Shown here one piece after another: positions 42,849 to 49,861 of a stretch of 64,000 nucleotides of DNA. Under the pieces are notes generated by a model. The model saw only the letters and a program-made list of their open reading frames with translations. It had not been told where the DNA came from and made no database searches. The position numbers and the translations under genes were made by a program. Numbering within the stretch: the stretch's first letter is position 1; the number at the start of each line of letters is the position of its first letter. This DNA comes from Salinarimonas rosea DSM 21201 (lineage in GTDB: Bacteria > Pseudomonadota > Alphaproteobacteria > Rhizobiales > Beijerinckiaceae), in contig NZ_AUBC01000006.1 of assembly GCF_000429045.1 (NCBI RefSeq), forward strand, positions 186,001 through 250,000. Direction: 5' to 3'.

Positions 42849-44357
42849 ATGAACACGCAAGACGCCGCCACGAGCATGGCCGACAGGACCGCCGAGGGAG
42901 CGCCCGCCGGCGGATCGGCCCACGCGTGGCGCCTGCCCGGCCCCGCGCTGGCCGCGCTCTACCTCGCCTTCTGCGGCACCGCGCCGGCGCTCGCGCTCGC
43001 GACGCTCGGCGATTCGGCCCCGCTCGCGGGCTGGGAGAAGGTCGCGGGTGCGCTCGGCCTCGTGGCGCTCGCGGCGATGACGGTCCAGCTCGTCACCTCG
43101 GGGCGGTTCGACACGGTGTCGGGGCGCCTCGGCATCGACCGGATCATGGCCTTCCACAAGCTGATCGCCTGGTGGATCCTCATCGCGCTCCTCGCGCACC
43201 CGTTGCTCTACGTGCTGCCGACCTGGCTCGCCGACCCCGCGCTGGGGCGCGAGCGGCTCGTTGCCTACCTGACGGCACCGCATTATCGCAGCGGTGTCGT
43301 GGCGCTCGCCGCCCTCGCGCTCCTCGTCGTCGGCGGGGCGCTGCGCGAGCGGCTGCCCTGGCGCTACGAGACCTGGCGCGGCAGCCATCTCGTGCTCGCC
43401 CTCGTCGCCGTCGGCGGCGGGCTGCACCACGCGATCACCGCAGGACGCTTCAGCGTCGCGGGGCCGGTCAACCTGTTCTGGTGGGCGGTGGCGCTCGGCG
43501 CGATCGCCGTCGTCGCCGTGCTCTACGGCTGGCGCTGGGCGAAGCTCCACCGGCACCCCTGGCGGCTCGCGTCGGTGACGCGACGCGCCGACCGGATGTG
43601 GGAGCTCGACATCCAGCCGGGCCCCGGCAACCCGCCCTGGACCTACCGCGCCGGCCAGTTCGTCTGGATGACGGAGGGCGCCCGCCGCTTCCCCCTCCTC
43701 GACCATCCGTTCTCGATCGCCGACAGCCCCCTGCGCCCGGGGTTGAGCCTCCTCGTCAAGGAGGCGGGCGACTTCACGAGCCGGGTCGGCGCGCTCGCGC
43801 CCGGCACGCCGATCGGCATCGACGGGCCCTACGGCGTCTTCATGCTCGACGCGCACCCGTGCGACGCGGTGGTGCTGATCGCCGGCGGCGCCGGCATCGG
43901 GCCGATCATGGGGCTCCTGCGCGACCTCGCGGCCCGGCGCGACCCGCGCCCGATCCGCGTCGCCTATGCCGCCGGGCGGCCGGAGAACTTCGCCTGCCTC
44001 GACGAGATCCGCGCCGCGGCGTCCGTGCTCGACCTCGAGATCGTGCTCGTCAGCGAGGCCGGCGGCGCGGGCTGGGGCGGGCACATCGGCCGGCTCGACC
44101 GGGAGCGGCTCGAGGAACTCCTGCGGGGCCTCGACCCGCAGCGCACCGTCGCCTTCATGTGCGGGCCCGGGCCGATGGTGACGGGCGTGTCCGACACGCT
44201 GCTCGACATCGGCATGCCGATGCGCAACGTCGTCTACGAGCGCTTCGACTACGGCTCGGGGGCGGCCTCGCGCCAGGACCGGCGGCACGCGCTCGTCATC
44301 GCCGCGGTGGGCGCTGGGCTCGTGGCGCTCGCGGGGCTGTTCGCGCTCGTGGCGTGA
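42849..44357 (+). CDS. Ferric-reductase-like transmembrane flavocytochrome
   Basis: A 502-residue protein. The N-terminal 240 residues hold about six membrane segments with two pairs of heme-b His ([19 protein letters not shown] and [19 protein letters not shown]). The cytoplasmic half is a ferredoxin-reductase-type module: FAD motif ([11 protein letters not shown]), GPYG, NAD(P)H site ([18 protein letters not shown]) and the CGPGPMV motif. An extra hydrophobic helix forms the last 20 residues, which is not usual for the family. It would pass electrons from NAD(P)H through two b-hemes across the membrane. The divergent pentaheme cytochrome is the obvious acceptor. Confidence 0.87.
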   Translation: MNTQDAATSMADRTAEGAPAGGSAHAWRLPGPALAALYLAFCGTAPALALATLGDSAPLAGWEKVAGALGLVALAAMTVQLVTSGRFDTVSGRLGIDRIMAFHKLIAWWILIALLAHPLLYVLPTWLADPALGRERLVAYLTAPHYRSGVVALAALALLVVGGALRERLPWRYETWRGSHLVLALVAVGGGLHHAITAGRFSVAGPVNLFWWAVALGAIAVVAVLYGWRWAKLHRHPWRLASVTRRADRMWELDIQPGPGNPPWTYRAGQFVWMTEGARRFPLLDHPFSIADSPLRPGLSLLVKEAGDFTSRVGALAPGTPIGIDGPYGVFMLDAHPCDAVVLIAGGAGIGPIMGLLRDLAARRDPRPIRVAYAAGRPENFACLDEIRAAASVLDLEIVLVSEAGGAGWGGHIGRLDRERLEELLRGLDPQRTVAFMCGPGPMVTGVSDTLLDIGMPMRNVVYERFDYGSGAASRQDRRHALVIAAVGAGLVALAGLFALVA

Positions 44358-44368
44358 GGCGCGCGCCC

Positions 44369-44547
44369 GCTCGACTTCCCCGCCCGGCCTCTCCATCCCA
44401 CTCGGCGCGAAAGCCGCTCGAGAGGCCGTCATGACCGCCACCGCCGCCCACACGGACCCGCGACGCTCGTTCCAGGGCCTGATCCTGACGCTGCAGCGCT
44501 TCTGGGCCGAGCGGGGCTGCGTGGTGGTCCAGCCTTACGACTTCTAG
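44369..44547. repeat. Left copy of the glyQ 5'-region direct repeat
   Basis: About 180 bases nearly identical to 46401-46579, with an offset of exactly 2,032 bases. It covers the glyQ leader, ribosome site and first 38 codons. Roughly a dozen differences can be counted by eye, so the copies are not a fresh duplication. The match ends where the AT-rich insert starts. Confidence 0.92.
44431..44547 (+). pseudogene. glyQ: Truncated 5' fragment of glyQ
   Basis: The first 38 codons of a glycyl-tRNA synthetase alpha chain ([19 protein letters not shown] onward) with its leader, ending at an in-frame TAG right where the intact gene would read on into [12 protein letters not shown]. The last residues are already changed (VVVQPYDF). 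It is the scar of an insertion or partial duplication at glyQ. Since the leader is also present, a short peptide could still be made from it. Confidence 0.9.
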
Positions 44548-44574
44548 GCGGGGAACACTATTGAAATATAGGTG

Positions 44575-45234
44575 CTATTCATCTATAAAGCGTTTTGCGA
44601 TGTTCTGTAGTTCGATCTCTAAAAGTTCCTGATAACGTTGTTCAAGCGCTCCGATTGCCTCCTGCAATTTGTCCTCGAATTCGCCGTCGGCGAAAATAGT
44701 GTGTAATTGTTCAGGCGTTGTTTGTTTCCAAAAATCAGGGTGCACATCCTCATGTACCAGGAGTCTGAAGGGCTTTTCGAGAATCAGGGCCATGCCCTTC
44801 TCTTCCGGTAGCCACACGGATGGTACTTGTCTCTGAAGGTCGACAGGTTTGTTGCTGTCGCGGCATGGCGTCATAATGCCAAGAAACAGCGTTGACGTCC
44901 TAATGCTGGCCTTTACCGACTTTAGGACGGTTCTGTTCCTCTGATTGTCGAATCCGGTCTTTACTTCAAATCCACGATTCTTACAAAGGGCCTCAGCGCG
45001 CTTGAAGTAATTGAAACCACTCTGAGAAAATGAGATAAAGACGCTTGGCATACCAATGATCTCGGGTTCTTTGCGTCGCACCATCGCATCGTATAGTACC
45101 CGCCTCTTCAAATCGCAACGTTGCTTCTCCTTCAAGTCACCAACCCGCTTAGCCTTATAGGCAGCATCAATCAGGTCTTGCGCCTTTTCTCGCATCCTTC
45201 TATTCAATGAATGCCGCTTGCGTTCTCCTTCCAT
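44575..45234 (-). CDS. TIR-like domain protein, candidate immune effector
   Basis: A 219-residue protein encoded in AT-rich DNA. Residues 1-58 are a basic helical N-terminus. From residue 63 it reads like a TIR or TIR-like fold: first strand SVFISFS (64-70), helix and second strand (about 73-94), a helix-strand VKASIRTSTLFLGIMTP (107-123), then SVWLPEEKGMAL (139-150), which recalls the TIR 'S-x-W-x3-E' motif with a candidate catalytic Glu at 144/145, and the strand PFRLLVHEDV (155-164). The C-terminus is helical. TIR proteins of bacterial defence systems degrade or cyclise NAD. The start lies nine bases after the upstream gene's stop, with GAGG between, so the pair is translationally linked. 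The fold is a judgement by eye. Confidence 0.6.
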   Translation of the reverse strand: MEGERKRHSLNRRMREKAQDLIDAAYKAKRVGDLKEKQRCDLKRRVLYDAMVRRKEPEIIGMPSVFISFSQSGFNYFKRAEALCKNRGFEVKTGFDNQRNRTVLKSVKASIRTSTLFLGIMTPCRDSNKPVDLQRQVPSVWLPEEKGMALILEKPFRLLVHEDVHPDFWKQTTPEQLHTIFADGEFEDKLQEAIGALEQRYQELLEIELQNIAKRFIDE

Positions 45235-45243
45235 CTCTGCCTC

Positions 45244-46236
45244 CTAGATGGGCTTTGAAATTTTTAGTCCAGCCGCTAGAAGCTTTGGACTGCCGTAAAG
45301 CTCTTGCTCGAGGTTCACTATTTGCTGACTCCGACGGCCAGGACTGCGGATTACTATCCTCATCGACAAGTACTTGTCGCTGGCTGCATCAGCGTCGTTA
45401 ATCGAAGTTCCAAACGATCCCCGATCTATTCGAATTAAGTCACATGTCCAACCATTGTCCTGGATAATAGAAAAGATCTCTTGCATAGCACTGGCGTCGT
45501 TCCTAATGACAAAAATCCTTTCATAAAGATCCCGATCTTCTCCATGCAGATGAATCCGCATTATACGGTCTTTGGTATCAACAACAGGCAAAATGAAAAA
45601 ATCCCGCATCTTGATATTTGTATAGAAATTTTGATCAAGACACTGAAGGCCTGCTAGGGAAAGATTTCCATTGATCAATCGAACCCGTGAAGGCAGCGGT
45701 AGGGATTGCTCTAATATCTGCTTGAATAGCCGCCGGTACTCTTCTACCCGGCGGACGCGCAATCGAGGCAAGTTATCATCGCGGAAAAACATATCGTCTA
45801 GAAAGCTCACAATTATCTCCGCCTCGAAATCGCTGCTCGCGACTGCTCTCTTATCGATTCGATCGCGAGAGGATTGTGACAATGAGTCCAAATAATAGTG
45901 GAAGTTAAAAAAAGCTGAGATGGTGTGATAGCCCTCGACATCGCTGGGCGAAGCTTCGCAAGATAAAAGTTGTATCCTATAATCTGCCAGGATACCAAAT
46001 AATTCTGAGAGGATACCAATCCGGTCATGAACATCGAACTCAAGGCGCCAGATGTCGCCCCAGTGATTTGGGTCGAAATTCGATAGGAGTATAGTCACGT
46101 CGTTGCTATTATTGATTGATGTCGCCGTGACATAGACAAACGATTGCTGCTCAAGCCCAAGGATCGACGTCAACGTCGCGGGAAGGATTATTTCTCCTCC
46201 TAGGCGCTCGCGCTTCAATGTCCCCTGGACGATCAA
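45244..46236 (-). CDS. Protein with two ACT-like domains, candidate sensor of the TIR-like effector
   Basis: A 330-residue protein I cannot match to a named family. Residues about 61-115 ([19 protein letters not shown], then a strand ending in CEAS) look like an ACT ligand-binding domain with the D-x-x-G-x-L turn. Residues about 226-298 ([20 protein letters not shown], strand CDLIRI, strand SMRIVIRS) can be drawn as a second. The first 55 residues are beta-rich and the middle is helical. ACT domains usually bind amino acids or similar small ligands. The start is TTG with AAAGGG eight bases upstream. Base composition is far from the host: 45601-45660 has 24 G+C of 60. It is the first gene of a two-gene operon. 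Confidence 0.6.
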   Translation of the reverse strand: MIVQGTLKRERLGGEIILPATLTSILGLEQQSFVYVTATSINNSNDVTILLSNFDPNHWGDIWRLEFDVHDRIGILSELFGILADYRIQLLSCEASPSDVEGYHTISAFFNFHYYLDSLSQSSRDRIDKRAVASSDFEAEIIVSFLDDMFFRDDNLPRLRVRRVEEYRRLFKQILEQSLPLPSRVRLINGNLSLAGLQCLDQNFYTNIKMRDFFILPVVDTKDRIMRIHLHGEDRDLYERIFVIRNDASAMQEIFSIIQDNGWTCDLIRIDRGSFGTSINDADAASDKYLSMRIVIRSPGRRSQQIVNLEQELYGSPKLLAAGLKISKPI

Positions 46237-46283
46237 TTTCTGTGCCCTTTCGCGAGAAGGAAATCGCAGACTGCCAGTGAGCC

Positions 46284-46311
46284 ATTATCTAGATTTGTTC
46301 ACGCTTGACAA
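46284..46311 (-). promoter_or_regulatory. Sigma-70-like promoter of the ACT/TIR operon
   Basis: On the minus strand TTGTCA (46306-46311) and GATAAT (46284-46289) are separated by 16 bases. The expected start is near 46277, giving a leader of about 40 bases before the TTG at 46236. It lies in the AT-rich part of the insert. Confidence 0.55.
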
Positions 46312-46400
46312 GTGTGCCGCGAATGATCCTCGATGCCTCCTTGAGAGTGCGTGCCCATGCGCTCCCATAAGGCTGCCTGTCGCTGGCGGTTTCGGCGCCG

Positions 46401-46579
46401 GCTTGACTTCGCTGCCCGGCCTCTCCATCCCACTCGGCGCGAAAGCCGCTCGAGAGGCCGTCATGACCGCCACCGCCGCCCACATGGACCCGAGACGCTC
46501 GTTCCAGGGCCTGATCCTGACGCTGCAGCGCTTCTGGGCCGAGCAGGGCTGCGTCGTCCTCCAGCCCTACGATCTCGAG
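46401..46579. repeat. Right copy of the glyQ 5'-region direct repeat
   Basis: Partner of 44369-44547. This copy continues into a complete glyQ gene, so it is the working one. Bases 46313-46400 between the insert operon's promoter and the repeat have no match in the left flank. Confidence 0.92.
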
Positions 46580-47392
46580 GTGGGGGCGGGGACGTTCCAT
46601 CCGGCGACGACGCTGCGGTCGCTCGGGCCGAAGCCCTGGCGGGCGGCCTATGTCCAGCCCTCGCGCCGGCCGAAGGACGGGCGCTACGGCGAGAACCCGA
46701 ACCGGCTCCAGCACTACTACCAATTCCAGGTCATCCTGAAGCCGAGCCCGCCCGAGATCCAGGACCTCTACCTCGGCTCGTTGGCCGCCATCGGGCTGGA
46801 CCCGACGCTCCACGACGTGCGCTTCGTCGAGGACGACTGGGAGAGCCCGACGCTGGGCGCCTGGGGGCTCGGCTGGGAGTGCTGGTGCGACGGCATGGAG
46901 GTGAGCCAGTTCACCTACTTCCAGCAGGCCTGCGGCATCGAGTGCGCGCCGGTCTCGGGTGAGCTCACCTACGGGCTCGAGCGCATCGCCATGTACGTCC
47001 AGGGCGTCGAGAACGTCTACGATCTGAACTTCAACGGCCGCGAGGGCGCCGAGAAGGTCACCTACGGCGACGTCTTCCTCCAGGCGGAGAAGGAATTCTC
47101 GCGGCACAATTTCGAGCACGCCGACGTCGAGATGCTGTTTCGCCAGTTCAAGGACGCCGAGGCGGCCTGCCGGAAATACCTCGAGGCCGGCGAGGCCGGC
47201 GAGCGGCACCTGATGGTGCTGCCGGCCTACGACCAGTGCATCAAGGCCTCCCACGCCTTCAACCTGCTCGACGCCCGCGGCGTCATCTCGGTGACGGAGC
47301 GCCAGAGCTACATCCTGCGGGTCCGCGAGCTGGCCAAGGCCTGCGGTGCGGCGTGGCTCAGGACGGAGGCCGGCGGGGCGGCGGCGGCCTGA
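46463..47392 (+). CDS. glyQ: Glycyl-tRNA synthetase alpha chain
   Basis: A 309-residue class II synthetase subunit that forms an alpha2beta2 enzyme with GlyS and charges tRNA-Gly. Recognisable parts are [39 protein letters not shown] (in two blocks), [30 protein letters not shown] and [26 protein letters not shown], which holds motif 2/3 residues. The ATG at 46463 is chosen because it matches the left truncated copy and has GAGAGG upstream; an in-frame ATG at 46277 would add a run of insert-derived residues. glyS does not follow. Confidence 0.96.
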   Translation: MTATAAHMDPRRSFQGLILTLQRFWAEQGCVVLQPYDLEVGAGTFHPATTLRSLGPKPWRAAYVQPSRRPKDGRYGENPNRLQHYYQFQVILKPSPPEIQDLYLGSLAAIGLDPTLHDVRFVEDDWESPTLGAWGLGWECWCDGMEVSQFTYFQQACGIECAPVSGELTYGLERIAMYVQGVENVYDLNFNGREGAEKVTYGDVFLQAEKEFSRHNFEHADVEMLFRQFKDAEAACRKYLEAGEAGERHLMVLPAYDQCIKASHAFNLLDARGVISVTERQSYILRVRELAKACGAAWLRTEAGGAAAA

Positions 47393-47443
47393 ACGCCGCA
47401 TTCACGGCCTGTTCAGCGCGGCCCGGCTAGCTATGATGCCGTC

Positions 47444-47755
47444 ATGCGCACCCGTCTCGCCCTTCCCCTCGTCGCCCTCGTCCTCGGCCTCGCCGCCGCC
47501 CCCGCGCCGGCCTCGGCGCAGGCCTGCCTGTCGCCCGGGGAAACCCGGGAGGCGGTGGCGGCGGGGCGGGTGGTGCCGGCGGTGTCGGCGGTGCGGGCGG
47601 CGGAGGGCGCGGTGCCCGGCGCACAGGTCACGCAGGTCGATCTCTGCCCCGGCGGCGGCGGGCTCGTCTACCGCATCGCGGCGCTCGGCGGCGACGGGCG
47701 CTTCGTGACGGTGATCGTGGACGCCGGCTCCGGCGGCGTCGTCTCGGTGAACTGA
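47444..47755 (+). CDS. Small exported PepSY-like protein
   Basis: A 103-residue protein with a clear signal peptide (LALPLVALVLGLAAAPAPASAQA). The mature part has a Cys pair and the strand pattern LVYRIAALGGDGRFVTVIVDAGSGGVVSV, which fits a PepSY-type inhibitor or sensor domain. It lies 12 bases before an OmpR/PhoP-type regulator gene, a setting in which PepSY proteins often serve as input or feedback partners of the sensor kinase. Confidence 0.7.
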   Translation: MRTRLALPLVALVLGLAAAPAPASAQACLSPGETREAVAAGRVVPAVSAVRAAEGAVPGAQVTQVDLCPGGGGLVYRIAALGGDGRFVTVIVDAGSGGVVSVN

Positions 47756-47767
47756 GGAGGTCGGCTC

Positions 47768-48430
47768 ATGCGCGTGCTCGTCGTGGAGGACGATGCCTCC
47801 CTCAACCGCCAGATCGTCGCCGCGCTGACCGACGCCGGCTACGTCGTCGACAAGGCCTTCGACGGCGAGGAGGGCCAGTTCCTCGGCGAGACCGAGCCCT
47901 ACGACTGCGTCATCCTCGACCTCGGCTTGCCCAAGACCGACGGCGTCTCCGTCCTCTCCGCCTGGCGGCGGGAGGGCAAGGTCATGCCGGTGCTGATCCT
48001 CACCGCCCGCGACCGCTGGAGCGAGAAGGTCCAGGCCTTCGACGCCGGCGCGGACGACTACGTGACGAAGCCCTTCCACGTGGAGGAGCTGCTGGCGCGC
48101 GTGCGCGCCCTCGTGCGCCGCGCCGCCGGGCACGCGACGTCCGAGATCGTCTGCGGGCGCGTGACGCTCGACACCCGCGCGGGCCGGGTGCTCGTCGACG
48201 ACATGCCCGTCAAGCTCACGAGCCACGAGTACCGGCTCCTCGCCTACATGATCCACCACAAGGGCCGGATCGTCTCGCGCGCGGAGCTGACGGAGCATCT
48301 CTACGACCAGGACTTCGACCGGGACTCGAACACGATCGAGGTCTTCGTCGGGCGCCTGCGCAAGAAGCTCGGCGTCGACGTGATCAAGACCATGCGCGGG
48401 CTGGGCTACGTGGTCGAGGAGGGCGCCTGA
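47768..48430 (+). CDS. feuP: OmpR/PhoB-family response regulator (FeuP/PhoP-like)
   Basis: A 220-residue regulator. The receiver domain has the acidic pair (VVEDD), the phospho-Asp in CVILDLGLPKTDG (about residue 51), Thr in LILTARD and Lys in YVTKPFH. The C-terminal winged helix (LTSHEYRLLAYMIHHKGRIVSRAELTEHLYDQDFDRDSNTIEVFVGRLRKKLG, in pieces) binds DNA. Sequence feel is close to FeuP/PhoP of Rhizobiales, which respond to osmotic or divalent cation signals. It is followed at once by its kinase. Confidence 0.88.
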   Translation: MRVLVVEDDASLNRQIVAALTDAGYVVDKAFDGEEGQFLGETEPYDCVILDLGLPKTDGVSVLSAWRREGKVMPVLILTARDRWSEKVQAFDAGADDYVTKPFHVEELLARVRALVRRAAGHATSEIVCGRVTLDTRAGRVLVDDMPVKLTSHEYRLLAYMIHHKGRIVSRAELTEHLYDQDFDRDSNTIEVFVGRLRKKLGVDVIKTMRGLGYVVEEGA

Positions 48431-48444
48431 GGCGCGAGATCGCG

Positions 48445-49821
48445 ATGCGCCTGCGCCTTCCCGAACGCCCGCTCGCCAACCGCTCGATCGCGGTCCGCCT
48501 CGCGGTCTCGGCCCTGTTCTGGAGCGGGGTCATCCTGGTCGGCGCCGGCGCCGTGCTCGTGGCGCTCTACCGCGACGCGACCGAGCGCGGCTTCGACGGC
48601 CGGCTGCTCGTCCACGCCACGACGCTCGGATCGCAGGTGGCGACCGGGCGCGAGGCGCTCGTCGCCGGCGATCCGCTGTTCGAGCTGCCCTTCTCCGGCT
48701 TCTATTGGCAGGTGGGCGCGCCCGGCGCCTCCCTGCGCGAGATCGATACCTCGCGCTCGCTGGTTGGCGCCACGCTGCCCTGGCTCGACGGGCCGCAGGC
48801 GGAGCTCGGCACGGTGCGCACGGGCTACGTCGCCGGGCCGGACGGGCGGTCGCTGCGCGCCGTCGAGCGCACGCTGGCGGCGGGGGAGGGGGCGCGCTTC
48901 ACCGTGCTCGTCGCGGCGCCCGCGGACGAGATCGCCGCCGACGTGCGGCGCTTCGCGCTCGCGCTCGCCGCCACCTTCGCGGCGCTGGGGCTGCTGCTCG
49001 GGCTCTCGACGCTGCTCCAGATCCGCTTCGGGCTTCGCCCCCTCGCGCGCCTGCGCGCCGCCGTGGTCGCGATCCGCCGCGGCGAGGCGGAGACCGTGTC
49101 GGGCGACTACCCGCACGACATCGCCCCGCTCGCCGGCGAGATCAACCTGCTCATCGGCTCCAACCGCGACATCCTGGAGCGCGCCCGCACGCAGGTCGGC
49201 AACCTCGCGCACGCCCTGAAGACGCCGCTCTCGGTCCTCGTCAACGAGGCCCGTACCGGCGGGGGGCCGCTCGCCGATGTGGTCGAATCCGAGGCCGAGA
49301 CCATGCGCCGGCAGATCGGCTACTACCTCGACCGCGCCCGCGCGGCGGCCCAGGTCGGCACGCTCGGCACGGTGACACCGGTCGCGCCGGTGGCCGCCTC
49401 GCTGATGCGCGCCTTCGCCAAGATCCACGCCGGCAAGCGCCTCGACCTCGCGCTGGAAGCGCCGGAGGAGGCGCGCTTCCGGGGCGAGAAGCAGGATCTC
49501 GAGGAGATGCTCGGCAACCTCCTCGACAACGCGGCGAAGTGGGCGAGGAGCCGCGTCGTGCTCCGCGCCGAGGCGTCGGGCGATGTGGAGCGCCCGCGCC
49601 TCCTGCTGATCGTCGAGGACGACGGGCCGGGGGTCCCGGCGGATCGGCGCGCGGAGATGGTGGAGCGCGGCAAGCGGCTCGACGAGAGCGTCCCCGGCTC
49701 GGGGCTCGGCCTCTCGATCGTCGCCGATCTCGCTGCGCTCTATCGCGGCTCGCTCACCCTCGGAGAGAGCGCGATGGGCGGGCTTTCCGCGACCCTGGAT
49801 CTGCCTGGCGACGTAGGTTGA
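48445..49821 (+). CDS. feuQ: Membrane sensor histidine kinase (FeuQ/PhoQ-like)
   Basis: A 458-residue kinase with two membrane segments (about residues 18-42 and 170-195) around a periplasmic sensor domain, then a HAMP-like linker, the dimerisation H-box with HALKTPLSVLVNEA (phospho-His) and an ATP-binding domain with N-box (LEEMLGNLLDNAAKWA), G1 (VEDDGPGVP) and G2 (GSGLGLSIVADLA). The HALKTP form of the H-box is typical of the PhoQ/FeuQ group. It is paired with the regulator just upstream. Confidence 0.9.
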   Translation: MRLRLPERPLANRSIAVRLAVSALFWSGVILVGAGAVLVALYRDATERGFDGRLLVHATTLGSQVATGREALVAGDPLFELPFSGFYWQVGAPGASLREIDTSRSLVGATLPWLDGPQAELGTVRTGYVAGPDGRSLRAVERTLAAGEGARFTVLVAAPADEIAADVRRFALALAATFAALGLLLGLSTLLQIRFGLRPLARLRAAVVAIRRGEAETVSGDYPHDIAPLAGEINLLIGSNRDILERARTQVGNLAHALKTPLSVLVNEARTGGGPLADVVESEAETMRRQIGYYLDRARAAAQVGTLGTVTPVAPVAASLMRAFAKIHAGKRLDLALEAPEEARFRGEKQDLEEMLGNLLDNAAKWARSRVVLRAEASGDVERPRLLLIVEDDGPGVPADRRAEMVERGKRLDESVPGSGLGLSIVADLAALYRGSLTLGESAMGGLSATLDLPGDVG

Positions 49822-49861
49822 ACCACCGCGCTGCATTGCGACCCGAGTTGTTTCCTGTACC

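Noticed and set aside
44431-44547. The 38-codon left glyQ stump as a functional small protein
   Set aside because: It is a plain truncation of GlyQ with a changed end; expression is possible but no independent function can be argued.
46277-46462. Upstream in-frame extension of GlyQ from an ATG at 46277
   Set aside because: The extra residues come from insert-derived DNA with no family match, and the ATG at 46463 corresponds to the start in the left copy and has a ribosome site.
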